Positions 52,761-61,038 of a DNA stretch of 64,000 nt are shown piece by piece (the first letter of the stretch is position 1; every line of letters begins with the position of its first letter). The notes under the pieces are model-generated. The model saw only the letters and a program-made list of their open reading frames with translations, ran no database searches and had not been told where the DNA came from. Source of the stretch: Brevibacillus fluminis (lineage in GTDB: Bacteria > Bacillota > Bacilli > Brevibacillales > Brevibacillaceae); contig NZ_RHHQ01000004.1 of assembly GCF_003710825.1 (NCBI RefSeq), positions 372,001 to 436,000 of the forward strand, read 5' to 3'. A program made the translations under genes and the position numbers.

Positions 52761-52880
52761 CGGATGTTCTCCTTATTAACCGGAGAGATAGTCGTATCTA
52801 CTCACAAATCCTTATATAGTTGTCCCCATTCATTTCCAAGATTATGTCAAACGTAACGTTTTCACGGTTATTGGACATAC

Positions 52881-52916
52881 AAAAACCCTCCCTGGATTTC
52901 ATTTCTCCAGAGAGGG
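52881..52916 (-). terminator. Intrinsic terminator at the end of the lysis cassette
   Basis: On the minus strand CCCTCTCTGGA and TCCAGGGAGGG pair around a 9-base loop, followed by TTTTTG. It marks the left end of the phage-like transcription unit. Confidence 0.8.
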
Positions 52917-52928
52917 CATCGTCAAGGC

Positions 52929-53543
52929 TTATTTGCGAATTCCCACCGCATTGCGCAGCGCGTCTGCCGCATAGTGTGCGGCAGCCTGTACGGCTTTGTT
53001 TCCGACGGCGTCTGTCCAAATCTCGCCGAGGCGATCGATTACTGCTTCTGCTGCGGCCTTGTCCACTTTCTCCTCAGGCACAACCACATCAAATCTCGCC
53101 AAGTCATACTGCTCGATCAGGCTGATCAGCTTGCGCGGGTAGGCTGGATCGGTAGCATAGCCGCCTTTCCAGATCTCCTGGCAAGCAGTTTTGTAGTCCG
53201 CCCCCAACACCCCGTGGTATCGTGTCGGCTTGTCCTTTGTGCCGTTAAGAATCAACGCCGAATGGTCGGCAATGGATTCGTCCCAGCTACAATATGCGCG
53301 GAAGGTGGCTGTCGTAGCTACGGCCTGTTTGCCAAGGTATTCGGTCGTCGGCATTGAGACGCTGCCTGCCATCCCCGTTCCTTTAATGCCAAAAAGGTTG
53401 TTCGCTTTTTTGGTCAGCCCGCTTTCGCCCCAGGCGCTTTCCAGAATGGCTTGGGCGATGGTGAGTGAGGCCGGGATGCGGGTTTTGCGCATGTCTGAGA
53501 TGGCTGTTGGGGCGATTTTGGTGATGAAGGATTGGGGGGTCAT
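52929..53543 (-). CDS. Endolysin with glucosaminidase (FlgJ/LytD-type) domain
   Basis: Peptidoglycan hydrolase of 204 residues. The glucosaminidase domain (about 5-150) has LTIAQAILESAWGESGLTKKANNLFGIKG, the catalytic Glu region of this family, and a substrate-groove Tyr near KGGYATDPAYPRKL. No signal peptide is present, so release depends on the holin. The ATG at 53543 has AAAGGAGG at seven bases and overlaps the holin stop by 4 bases. A helical C-terminal tail of unknown role follows. It is the last gene of the cluster before a terminator. Confidence 0.92.
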   Translation of the reverse strand: MTPQSFITKIAPTAISDMRKTRIPASLTIAQAILESAWGESGLTKKANNLFGIKGTGMAGSVSMPTTEYLGKQAVATTATFRAYCSWDESIADHSALILNGTKDKPTRYHGVLGADYKTACQEIWKGGYATDPAYPRKLISLIEQYDLARFDVVVPEEKVDKAAAEAVIDRLGEIWTDAVGNKAVQAAAHYAADALRNAVGIRK

Positions 53544-53830
53544 CGGGCGTCCTCCTTTCGTTTGTCGGTTGTTTGCTTCCACAGCTGGTGTGATAATGTC
53601 GCGATGCCCGCTGCGAGAATACCCTGTACAACGTTTCGTGCACTGACTGTGCCGAGCAACCAGCAGGCGAGTAAGGTCCCGATGATCATGAGAGTCCAGG
53701 GGATCATCCAGTCCGCTACTTTAGGCGTTTTCTTCATAACATAGCCGATTACTAGCAGCGCTACAACGATGATAATGGCTTTTTCCGCCATGTATTGCTT
53801 GGCTAAAACTAATAGGTCTGTTTCGTTCAA
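53540..53830 (-). CDS. Phage holin (A118-like family)
   Basis: Small membrane protein of 96 residues with three hydrophobic segments (IIIVVALLVIGYV, IPWTLMIIGTLLACWLL, VQGILAAGIATLSHQLW) and a charged C-terminus, as in A118-type holins that permeabilise the membrane for the endolysin. The start is a TTG at 53830 with GGAGG upstream; the frame upstream has Cys-rich, non-family residues. It overlaps both neighbours by 4 bases, so XhlA, holin and endolysin are co-translated. Confidence 0.87.
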   Translation of the reverse strand: MNETDLLVLAKQYMAEKAIIIVVALLVIGYVMKKTPKVADWMIPWTLMIIGTLLACWLLGTVSARNVVQGILAAGIATLSHQLWKQTTDKRKEDAR

Positions 53831-54177
53831 TGTGTTCCTCCGCCTTTCACAAAGCTCCATACGATTGCAACAAGCGAAAGGGCAACGCCAACAAGCCATT
53901 TCTTGTCGTCTTTGCCCCTGTCTTTGTCTGTTTCGATGCGCTTTTCGATTTCTTTTTTGATGTCTTCTGCTTTTTTGGTCAGGTCAGTTAGTTCTTTTGT
54001 TAGCTCGTCGAGGCGTTTATGTGCAGCTTTGGTACTTTGCATAGCTTCGAATGCTATTTTTTCGGTGGCGTCCAGTTTGACGGCCATGTTGTTGAGTTGT
54101 TTGATTTCGGTTTCGATTTTGCCGATTGCGACGAGTATGGCAGTGATGCCTTTTTGTAGGTCTTTGATTTCGTCCAA
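53827..54177 (-). CDS. xhlA: XhlA-type hemolysin / lysis protein
   Basis: Protein of 116 residues with a long coiled coil (about 1-85, IGKIETEIKQLNNMAVKLDATEK) and one C-terminal membrane segment (LVGVALSLVAIVWSFV) followed by KGGGTH. This matches XhlA of PBSX-like elements, which acts with the holin in host lysis. It overlaps the holin gene by 4 bases. The coiled coil may act as a sensor or assembly part; that is inferred. Confidence 0.88.
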   Translation of the reverse strand: MDEIKDLQKGITAILVAIGKIETEIKQLNNMAVKLDATEKIAFEAMQSTKAAHKRLDELTKELTDLTKKAEDIKKEIEKRIETDKDRGKDDKKWLVGVALSLVAIVWSFVKGGGTH

Positions 54178-54252
54178 GGGGGTTGCCTCCGATCACATCC
54201 TTATTTAGGGGATACGCACTGCTTGAAATTTTATCGCCTGTGGTCGCGGAGT

Positions 54253-54285
54253 AAAAAGAAAGAGGAGCCGTGTTTGAAGCTCCTC
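54253..54285 (-). terminator. Intrinsic terminator in the gap between the tail genes and the lysis cassette
   Basis: GAGGAGC and GCTCCTC form a 7-base stem with a 10-base loop, followed by TTTCTTTTT on the minus strand. The 224-base gap 54178-54401 holds no gene; with the second terminator just upstream it suggests that the lysis cassette has its own promoter or depends on read-through. Confidence 0.7.
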
Positions 54286-54353
54286 GATATTGTTCAATTA
54301 TCTTTGTGGCACATTCGTTACAGAGAGCTTATACAGCAGCAGCTCCCTCCAAA

Positions 54354-54404
54354 ATAAAAAAGGCTCACATGTGATTTTCTTAAGGAGCGTCACATAGAGC
54401 CTTA
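54354..54404 (-). terminator. Intrinsic terminator at the end of the tail operon
   Basis: GGCTCTATGTGA and TCACATGTGAGCC pair around a 15-base loop, followed by TTTTTTATTTT on the minus strand. It overlaps the stop codon of the 63-residue protein. Confidence 0.8.
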
Positions 54405-54593
54405 CTTGGATGTTTTTTTATTTTTCGTGATGGCCTGATCTTTATTTTGATAATCCAAAGCAAACTCGATTTCCCCTGAATTTTTCGCGGACAAAGTACT
54501 CGCTTGATTTCGCCACCCCTGCTCCTCTTCCCCAGCAGGTGTGAGTACGAATTCACCCATTGATCCGTCCGCATTCCGCTTCCGATATTTCAT
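54402..54593 (-). CDS. Small phage-cluster protein, 63 residues, unknown function
   Basis: Not recognised. Hydrophilic 63-residue protein starting MKYRKRNADGSMGEFVLTPA, with a lysine-rich C-terminus. Its start overlaps the stop of the large tail protein as TAATG, which points to re-initiation, and GGGGGCG lies eight bases upstream. It is the last gene of the tail operon, the place where short tail-fibre chaperones or XkdX-like proteins often lie; a role there is speculative. Confidence 0.7.
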   Translation of the reverse strand: MKYRKRNADGSMGEFVLTPAGEEEQGWRNQASTLSAKNSGEIEFALDYQNKDQAITKNKKTSK

Positions 54594-56494
54594 TACTTAA
54601 TCGCCCCCACTAAGTATACCGCACTTTGGCTAGATGTTGCCGTCGTACTCGTTAGTGTTAATCTCATTACAACATCATTTGCTGCAGTCACGGCGGTTCC
54701 AATAAACTGATCCTCATCAATTATGGCGGAAATTGCGGCGCTTGATTTTGACATTTGCAGGTAATTTTCTGGTTGACCACTACCAACGATCGATAGATCA
54801 CCACTCACGACCAAGTCCCCCTTCTCCCGTTGGAGCCATGCAATTATCTCTCTTGTCGTTCCATTGGGTGGAGCAACCTTATAGCGAGCATGAGACACCC
54901 GTAAAGGGGTTTTCGTAGTGGTTCGATTTAAGGTTATTGTTTTGGTTGACTTTGCTCCATATTGATCTGTTGCAGTAACAAGTATTGTATTCGTACCTTC
55001 TTGCATACTTGTCACGCCTACAATAAACGACCATACCCCATTGGAAACGGGAAGATTCTGAGGAGTACCATTATTGAGCTTCCAAGTCATGCTGAATGAG
55101 TTGCCATCGGGGTCAGCAGCAGAACCTGAAAAAGTTAATGTCCCGGATTCAATCAATCCCGTTTGATTGGTGGTTTGATTAACATTTATGACTGGTGCTC
55201 GATTTAATGTAACAGTGAAAGTCCGGTTGAGAACCGGCGATACCCCTCCATTATTATCCTCTGACCAAACGTATAAGACATGTGTGGCGGTTTCCGACAA
55301 TTGGCCCGAAACATCACTCGTGCCATCGTATAATCTTCCATTTTCAAAGGACAATTGCTTGCTAAACGTTATCGGTGTGGTACCGTCAGTCGTATCACTG
55401 GTAATCGCCTTTGAAGTTCCGTCATTTATTCGATACTTGATCGTGACTGTATCTCCACTATCAAGGTCTAACGTGTTTCCCGTAATCGAAAGTAGGCCGC
55501 CTTCGGCTAGGGTTGCTCCATTGACCGGAGTAGTTACCGTTACTGTTTGGCCCGAATTGTCCTCATACGTTATCGTTACATTATAGGAATAATAGTACGT
55601 CGTTGAGTAGGATGGAGTGGTACTGGATAACGTCCCAGAATACGATTTCTGCCATACCCTTGTATCAACTCCTGGGGTACCCGGTTTTGTTAACGTTCCT
55701 GTATACGTCTGCGAGTAAACCCGGGTGTCTGGCTTACTAACCGTTCCCGAGTAGGTGATCGATACGGTTGCGTATGCGTTCCATGCACCAACATCTTTGT
55801 CCCAGGAGTAGTTCGGATTACAACTGGTTTGCGTATAACCTCCCTTTGTTAAGGTACCAGAATAAGTCCCATCGTTATATGAGATGGTTTTTGGGACATT
55901 TGTTCCGTTATACGCCAAGCCTGCAGCATTTTGGCAACCTCCTCCGACGCTACTACTCGACATTGTTGTAGTCTTTGTTGTAGTCCCAGCCTCTGACCCT
56001 GATGCAACGACAATGCCATTTCCATAGAGCCAACCACTATATGCACCATCAACAACCCAAATTTTGTCGATCAAATCGTTTTTGTTTGCTGAGGTTTTGG
56101 TTTGGGGCGATCCAGGCTTTGTTTGTTCAGTGGTGCCAGGTGTATAAGAGCCGCTCACTACAGTTGCAGTTCCTCCCGTCAAGGTTCCTGTATATCCAGA
56201 GTAGCCCGCTTCTGCTGCAGTCAATGATGATTGTAACAACGATGGGTCCCCGCCAGCTGAGGTAGTTCGTGTCGCTGTGCCTATGATGGTCGGCGAATAG
56301 CTGCTGGTTTCGGTTCTGGTGGCTGTCCCGTTAGAGACATTGACTGTTACACTACTACCGCTAACGGTATGAGTAACAGTACCAGTATTAACAGTTACGG
56401 AACGAATCGTTTTGAGCTTATCAATTGAAATCGTTTTGCTTTGGCTACGTAACGTTGATTCTGTGAATACGACATTTGTTGTTTTACTTGCCAT
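54593..56494 (-). CDS. Repeat-rich distal tail protein with Ig-like domains
   Basis: Large 633-residue structural protein, likely a tail fibre or tip. Residues 1 to about 320 are Ser, Thr, Gly, Tyr-rich with recurring short units of the type YSGTLTKGG, YSGTVSKPD, YTGTLTKPG and YSGTLSST. Residues about 320-540 form two Ig- or cadherin-like modules (VTVTTPVNGATLAEGG, NRAPVINVNQTTNQTG), and the end is a small beta-rich domain. No enzymatic motif is visible. The ATG follows GGAGGTG. Such proteins usually face the outside and bind cell-surface glycan; that role is inferred. Confidence 0.8.
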   Translation of the reverse strand: MASKTTNVVFTESTLRSQSKTISIDKLKTIRSVTVNTGTVTHTVSGSSVTVNVSNGTATRTETSSYSPTIIGTATRTTSAGGDPSLLQSSLTAAEAGYSGYTGTLTGGTATVVSGSYTPGTTEQTKPGSPQTKTSANKNDLIDKIWVVDGAYSGWLYGNGIVVASGSEAGTTTKTTTMSSSSVGGGCQNAAGLAYNGTNVPKTISYNDGTYSGTLTKGGYTQTSCNPNYSWDKDVGAWNAYATVSITYSGTVSKPDTRVYSQTYTGTLTKPGTPGVDTRVWQKSYSGTLSSTTPSYSTTYYYSYNVTITYEDNSGQTVTVTTPVNGATLAEGGLLSITGNTLDLDSGDTVTIKYRINDGTSKAITSDTTDGTTPITFSKQLSFENGRLYDGTSDVSGQLSETATHVLYVWSEDNNGGVSPVLNRTFTVTLNRAPVINVNQTTNQTGLIESGTLTFSGSAADPDGNSFSMTWKLNNGTPQNLPVSNGVWSFIVGVTSMQEGTNTILVTATDQYGAKSTKTITLNRTTTKTPLRVSHARYKVAPPNGTTREIIAWLQREKGDLVVSGDLSIVGSGQPENYLQMSKSSAAISAIIDEDQFIGTAVTAANDVVMRLTLTSTTATSSQSAVYLVGAIK

Positions 56495-56508
56495 TAGCGT
56501 TCACCTCC

Positions 56509-57057
56509 TTAGGAAACAGAAATTGTAACATCATAGGTTTTATACGATCCGCGTTTCATTTTCTTGTTGGTGGTATCGATCTCAACGGTTGAACGAGCAA
56601 CGATTGCGCCGGCTGGATACGTCCCAGTCAATCCACTAGTCAATGTAATGGTTTTCCCGTTAATCGCATTAATAACGCGGTTTTCATAGGCTGTCAAAGA
56701 TGCGATTGTAATTTCCTGTCCAACGATAAATCCTACCGTGTTTTCAACAGTGAGAACGGTAGAGGTGTGGCTAACGAGAGTTGTCCTCGTCATATCAAGC
56801 TTAAGATTTACATCCTTCATGCCGTCAAAGGTATCGACGAAAGTACCGTTATTACCCACAACCCGGTTATTGGCGTCAGAGTATGCCTGCAGACGCAAGA
56901 TTTGACGCTGTAACTGGTCAAATTGAGAATGCATGACGAAGATGCCTTCCTCAATATTGTTCATTCTTGCTGCTGTTACTTTCGTCCCTTCCTGTAGAAC
57001 TTCGCCTGTATCTGGGATAAAAAGCCGATCCTGCCAGTTTGTTTTTGCGTATGTCAT
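56509..57057 (-). CDS. Phage tail-cluster protein, unknown function (182 residues)
   Basis: Structural-looking protein of 182 residues. The first 80 residues are helical and include YAKTNWQDRLFIPDTGEVLQEGTKV and RMNNIEEGIFVMHSQFDQLQRQIL, a pattern seen in tail-fibre proteins of Bacillus and Paenibacillus phages, while the last half has short beta strands with Ala/Thr/Gly content (TSTVLTVENTVGFIVGQEITIA). The ATG follows AGAGGCGGTGAG and overlaps the upstream gene by 4 bases. It may help to attach the large tail protein; uncertain. Confidence 0.78.
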   Translation of the reverse strand: MTYAKTNWQDRLFIPDTGEVLQEGTKVTAARMNNIEEGIFVMHSQFDQLQRQILRLQAYSDANNRVVGNNGTFVDTFDGMKDVNLKLDMTRTTLVSHTSTVLTVENTVGFIVGQEITIASLTAYENRVINAINGKTITLTSGLTGTYPAGAIVARSTVEIDTTNKKMKRGSYKTYDVTISVS

Positions 57058-57368
57058 TTGCTCACCGCCTCTACCTTCAGTTTGATTTCAAACATGAGTA
57101 CGATGCCATATCCTTGCAAAGAGATGTTGGTCGGAGTACCAATCAAGGTTTCACCGTATGTGTTTACCAGTTTTGCACTCGTCATCGTTCCTTGGTGGTC
57201 CTCATTCGGCACATAGGCAAACTTTTGAATTGTTAAAAGGTCCTCAAATTTTGTAGATTGGATCGGGTACACTTTCTCATTCCCATCAATGGTCACGACC
57301 GCGTTCGCAATCAACTCACTCGTTTTATCTCTGAGATGCTCGAGAAACCGTTGTTCAATCATCATCAA
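57054..57368 (-). CDS. Phage tail-cluster protein, unknown function (104 residues)
   Basis: Not recognised as a named family. 104 residues, predominantly beta with an N-terminal helix (MMMIEQRFLEHLRDKTSELI), and a hydrophobic C-terminal strand (GYGIVLMFEIKLKVEAV). The gene overlaps the one after it by 4 bases and follows the deacetylase-domain gene by 12 bases in the same direction, so it belongs to the tail operon. The ATG follows GGGAGGGG. A structural role is inferred from position only. Confidence 0.78.
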   Translation of the reverse strand: MMMIEQRFLEHLRDKTSELIANAVVTIDGNEKVYPIQSTKFEDLLTIQKFAYVPNEDHQGTMTSAKLVNTYGETLIGTPTNISLQGYGIVLMFEIKLKVEAVSK

Positions 57369-57380
57369 ATTTCCCCTCCC

Positions 57381-58562
57381 TTATATCCCGCTTTTATCCA
57401 GCCATGCTGAAAGAGTGGTAAATTCGATGAGATCCCGTTTCGTATAGGCGTAATCAATAATTGATTGAAAATTTGCTAGAGAATATTCGGTGCTGCTGCT
57501 TGGTGTTTCAATCAATTTGTGGAAGAACAAAATCAATGATCCCCCTAAACTGATTGCCTCATCGATGCGACTTTTGATTTCGCTTGGTGACGTGTCCTTT
57601 TGCGCCTCCACAGTTTTCAAGTTATACCTATCAACAGGAGGACAAGCAACGATTCCATCGATGGTGGTTCGACCAGCACGATACTTTTGCATGGCTTGAA
57701 TGACTTGACCGTTTACTGCACCATAAGGATACGCCACGATATTGCATCCACGGGTAAATCCATTGCTGGTTAACCATCCGGTACATAATGCCAGCTCACT
57801 TGCGATTGTCGCCGGAGCAAGCGTCGTGAGGTCTAGATGATTATGCGTATGATTCACCAGATCCCATCCGTATTTATACATGTCCTGAAGCTGATTCAGC
57901 GTAACGTGACCAGGGTTGCCTACGACATTGGAAATGACCGCAATCGAGCCCACCATGCCTTTTTGCTGCATCCGTCTGAAAGCTTCACTGTACTGAGAAG
58001 ACAGTCCGTCATCAAACATGATGACGAGCTGCGGTTTTTCTCTCTCATCACTGATAAGTGAATCAAATGTCACCGTTACGCTTTTTCCGGTTAATGTTCT
58101 CACCCTCATCTGAATAGTTACAATCGGTTGGTTGAACGTTCCCGAACCCACGACCTCAATTTTGCTGGCATCAATTAAAAACTCATTCCACCCTTGTGTG
58201 AAATACCATCTTCCATAGATTCCTTCGAGCAAATAGTTGTTGAATGCCGTGTCATTTGCAAAATAAATTTGTAAGGCATCGATGTTTTCAGGTTGATCGA
58301 TATGGAGTCGCAGCTTTAACGTTTTTACGCCTGAAAGATCGGCATTAATCAAATTATTTTTGGCAGCTGTTACATTACCCGTTGAGGTGATCTTCAACTT
58401 CCCTGTCACAGAATCAAAAGCTACCTGATCCCCATATGATTTAATCCATTTTGACTGGTCTTCGAAGAGATCGATCAGTCTCCCAGGCTTTCTACCACGG
58501 ATAAGCCCTAACATGTCATTCCGCATTTTTTTGTAGGCTGACAAATTTGCTTGTATGGTCAT
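57381..58562 (-). CDS. Tail-associated polysaccharide deacetylase (NodB-type) protein
   Basis: Protein of 393 residues in two parts. Residues about 25-172 form a beta-sandwich, carbohydrate-binding-like module (AAKNNLINADLSGVKTLKLR). Residues about 176-390 form a polysaccharide deacetylase domain with the metal-binding FDDG (183-186), HTHNH (His238 and His242), the YPYG loop (278-281) and LILFFHKL near the C-terminus. No signal peptide is seen, as expected for a protein on a phage tail. It lies among tail genes, so it probably modifies cell-wall or capsule glycan during attachment. The substrate is unknown. Confidence 0.88.
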   Translation of the reverse strand: MTIQANLSAYKKMRNDMLGLIRGRKPGRLIDLFEDQSKWIKSYGDQVAFDSVTGKLKITSTGNVTAAKNNLINADLSGVKTLKLRLHIDQPENIDALQIYFANDTAFNNYLLEGIYGRWYFTQGWNEFLIDASKIEVVGSGTFNQPIVTIQMRVRTLTGKSVTVTFDSLISDEREKPQLVIMFDDGLSSQYSEAFRRMQQKGMVGSIAVISNVVGNPGHVTLNQLQDMYKYGWDLVNHTHNHLDLTTLAPATIASELALCTGWLTSNGFTRGCNIVAYPYGAVNGQVIQAMQKYRAGRTTIDGIVACPPVDRYNLKTVEAQKDTSPSEIKSRIDEAISLGGSLILFFHKLIETPSSSTEYSLANFQSIIDYAYTKRDLIEFTTLSAWLDKSGI

Positions 58563-58567
58563 CTCGC

Positions 58568-58927
58568 TTACCCTCTCGCATAGGCCCTGAATGGGCTTGT
58601 TGTTTTGACCGTTACTTCCGAAAACGGTTCAAATTGTTCATCAAACAATTCACCGGCCTTCACTGTGAACAAAAACCCGTTGAGTCCAACGGTTAATTCC
58701 GAATTGCCATCGTTGATGATGACAAATTCATGCATCGCAGTCGAAAACGTATAGGTCGTATCCGTGTTCCCACTAAACGGTTCTTTAGCAGCCTTTCCCT
58801 TGATTTGTACAAAAGTCGCGCCATTTTTCCCATTCACAGGTTCGTAGCTATCATTGCCGATATTAAAATACTGTGGAATCGGCAAAGAGGCGGAATCCCG
58901 GACCAGATTTTTTGTTTGAAAGGACAC
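58568..58927 (-). CDS. Phage tail-cluster protein, unknown function (119 residues)
   Basis: Beta-rich protein of 119 residues starting MSFQTKNLVRDSASLPIPQYFN from a GTG, with AGGGGGAG five bases upstream. It has NGATFVQIKGKAAKEPFSG and MHEFVIINDGNSELTVGLNG stretches and ends TSPFRAYARG. It follows the gp48-like gene by 2 bases and precedes the deacetylase gene by 5 bases. The compact beta pattern fits a tail or adaptor protein, but no family was recognised. Confidence 0.78.
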   Translation of the reverse strand: MSFQTKNLVRDSASLPIPQYFNIGNDSYEPVNGKNGATFVQIKGKAAKEPFSGNTDTTYTFSTAMHEFVIINDGNSELTVGLNGFLFTVKAGELFDEQFEPFSEVTVKTTSPFRAYARG

Positions 58928-58929
58928 TT

Positions 58930-59550
58930 TTACTCCCCCTTTGATGTTACAAAAATGAGTTGGTACGGTTGAAGAAATACAAATTTAGTAGAGCCTTCTC
59001 CCTGCTCCGGATAATCGTTTCCGCAAAAAAACGTGCCACAAGACAAATAGTCGACTTGTGACGTGCGAAATGTTGTTTGGACCTGAATCGGTTCAACACT
59101 CGTTCCAGCTACGGTACCTGCTCTCTTAACGTGTACGGGTCGAATTTTTTCAAAGCTTTCAAGAAAACTTGAGAGTCGAATCGGTTCCGAAGTAGTGAAT
59201 GTGAATAAAATCTCTTTATTTCGATAATCCTCTTCGATCCCAAGAAGTTTACCTGCTTCTTGTGCCATCATCATTAGTGTCGTTTTCGTAAACTGTGCTT
59301 TAGCGAGAAGCTTTTTTTTGATATTGAGACGCCGTTGCTCAATAGTCCCGACTTGATTGTCTCCGAAAAAGAGCCAATCCCATACCCCAAATGAATACGT
59401 TGCATAAGGAAGCAACCATTGCTTCCCTAATTCAAGGATTTTTTCTTTTTGTCCCTGTGATTCACCGCCTGCTGCCTCAAAAAAATAAGCAGCTACTCGA
59501 TTTTCGTACCAATAGGGAGGCATTCGTTCGCGATATCGTAACGGAATCAT
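58930..59550 (-). CDS. Putative tail protein, Phage_Mu_Gp48 / DUF2313 (YmfQ, XkdU) family
   Basis: Tail-tip protein of 206 residues. It begins MIPLRYRERMPPYWYENRVA and has LGKQWLLPYATYSFGVWDWLFF, like the gp48/YmfQ proteins which follow baseplate J in Mu- and PBSX-type tails. Acid residues and a C-terminal beta region follow. The start overlaps the baseplate J gene by 4 bases. In this family the protein is thought to link baseplate and fibres; inferred. Confidence 0.85.
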   Translation of the reverse strand: MIPLRYRERMPPYWYENRVAAYFFEAAGGESQGQKEKILELGKQWLLPYATYSFGVWDWLFFGDNQVGTIEQRRLNIKKKLLAKAQFTKTTLMMMAQEAGKLLGIEEDYRNKEILFTFTTSEPIRLSSFLESFEKIRPVHVKRAGTVAGTSVEPIQVQTTFRTSQVDYLSCGTFFCGNDYPEQGEGSTKFVFLQPYQLIFVTSKGE

Positions 59551-60362
59551 GTGTGCACCACCAATTCAAGTGTTGCAACTGCATTCGCTGGTTTGGTCAG
59601 ATTGCCAGTTGATCCATTCAAGGTATATCCAGAATAATCTGTCACCCCATCCACTAAAATCAGCGCCCCGATCTGTTGATACATGATCGATGTGCGACCT
59701 TTCAAATAGTCTTGTACCCTTGTGCGAATGAGTTGAATAATTGCAGCTTGGTCGGCCCCAGCTTGGACAGAAATTTTCACGACTACCTTCACCACAAAAG
59801 GAAGCGCCGGAAACACCTGCAAATCATGAAGTGCAACCCGTTTTCCCTCCAGCTTCTCCCGCACCTGCTGCGCAAACGCCTCTGTCACCGGCTCACCATC
59901 CTGCCCCGTAATATACACATCGACCGACAAATCATGCCGCTCCTTCTCAATCGCAACCGCCCCGCCAACCCCAGCAATTTGCCGTGCCCACTGCTCATAA
60001 TCACTTCGCCGTCCATTGCCTTCCTCTGTCCTTGCCCGCTCAATCAACCGGTTACGATACGCCTCCTCATCCTCGCCTTCCTTCTGATCCAGCCCGAGTA
60101 AATACCCATGCGCTTGTAAAAACTCCCCGTCAGCCCAAGGGAGAAAGCCCTGCAAAAACGCGTATTCCAGCAGTTGCTGCTGCTCGCTGATCTCCTCCGC
60201 CAACGGATAGAGTAGATCGTAAAATATCTCCCCTTCCTCGGTAGCGGGCGGCGTCTCGCCGCGCTCCTCGGCATGGGCTTTCATCCGGTTGGCGATGCGC
60301 TGGTAAATCTGGTCCGGCATTTCGCGCAAGATCGGCATCTGCGGCTTTGCTAACGTTGCCAT
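59547..60362 (-). CDS. xkdT: Baseplate J-like protein (XkdT family)
   Basis: Baseplate wedge protein of 271 residues. The N-terminus has MPILREMPDQIYQRIANRM and the middle has LLEYAFLQGFLPWADGEFLQAHGYLLGL and ARQIAGVGGAVAIEKERHDLSVDVYITG, which mark the baseplate J domain. The start overlaps the end of the xkdS-like gene by 13 bases. It is part of the xkd-like order S-T-U. Nothing is unusual. Confidence 0.92.
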   Translation of the reverse strand: MATLAKPQMPILREMPDQIYQRIANRMKAHAEERGETPPATEEGEIFYDLLYPLAEEISEQQQLLEYAFLQGFLPWADGEFLQAHGYLLGLDQKEGEDEEAYRNRLIERARTEEGNGRRSDYEQWARQIAGVGGAVAIEKERHDLSVDVYITGQDGEPVTEAFAQQVREKLEGKRVALHDLQVFPALPFVVKVVVKISVQAGADQAAIIQLIRTRVQDYLKGRTSIMYQQIGALILVDGVTDYSGYTLNGSTGNLTKPANAVATLELVVHT

Positions 60363-60784
60363 ATGTCCACCTCCACTTTTGTTTTCCCGCGCGCCCCCTC
60401 GATTTGCACAGTAAACACGACTTTGTCTCCCACAAACGCAATGTCCACGACCTCTGACTGCTCAATCTCCACGTGCGCTTCCAGCGCTTCCTCCGCCTGC
60501 CGCTTGATGACGGGAAGAGAGATCTGAGAACGCATTTTCCCGATATCCGCCAAAAAATCCACCCCATAATTCGCCGAGTAGATGGCATATTGAAACCGTT
60601 TGGTCTGCAAGATTTTTTTCGCGACCTCTTCCACATATTCCGCATAGGTCGTCGTTTTTTGGTAGCGGCCGTCCGGTGTTTGCATGAGCTGTCGCGTCTT
60701 CCAGTCCATGCGGTACGTCCAGGGCATTGGCGTGATCTGGGAGGAAAGCAATTGGCGTTCATCTCCTGCTAGTTGCGGAAACAT
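60350..60784 (-). CDS. xkdS: DUF2634 (XkdS-like) baseplate protein
   Basis: Baseplate protein of 144 residues, gp25-like fold. Conserved stretches are TYRMDWKTRQLMQTPDG and VAKKILQTKRFQYAIYSANYG, which position it in the baseplate wedge. The ATG has GGAGGTG some 11 bases upstream and begins right after the xkdR-like stop codon. It is in the usual xkdR-S-T order. Confidence 0.92.
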   Translation of the reverse strand: MFPQLAGDERQLLSSQITPMPWTYRMDWKTRQLMQTPDGRYQKTTTYAEYVEEVAKKILQTKRFQYAIYSANYGVDFLADIGKMRSQISLPVIKRQAEEALEAHVEIEQSEVVDIAFVGDKVVFTVQIEGARGKTKVEVDIWQR

Positions 60785-61036
60785 TTATCCTGTCACCTCC
60801 ATCACGATGAGGTATTGGCCGTTGGTGCAACGCAGAAGAGCGAGGCAGGAACCGATGTCTTGCACGGTAAACATGCTGTTTTTGGCATAGACCAGCTCTT
60901 CCTCTTCCAACACCGCAGGGTCCTCATCCAGTTTGACACGCAAGGGCGCGACGGAGAGGAGGCGGCCGAACTCCACCTGGGTGTCGACCATTCCTTCCCG
61001 CGCGCCCTTGAAAATTTGCTGCAGCGCGTTGTACAT
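60785..61036 (-). CDS. xkdR: DUF2577 (XkdR-like) protein
   Basis: Small beta-rich protein of 83 residues, matching DUF2577, with an OB-like pattern (VEFGRLLSVAPLRVKLDEDPAV and NGQYLIVMEVTG). It is thought to form part of the baseplate spike or hub. The ATG at 61036 has GGAGGGG at good distance; an in-frame ATG 15 bases upstream is less suitable. It lies 2 bases after the xkdQ-like stop. Confidence 0.85.
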   Translation of the reverse strand: MYNALQQIFKGAREGMVDTQVEFGRLLSVAPLRVKLDEDPAVLEEEELVYAKNSMFTVQDIGSCLALLRCTNGQYLIVMEVTG

Positions 61037-61038
61037 CG

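Noticed and set aside
52798..52878. 26-codon frame starting MSNNRENVTFDIILEMNG downstream of the endolysin
   Set aside because: Its only ribosome binding site lies inside the stem of the terminator at 52881-52916, so it would scarcely be transcribed or translated.
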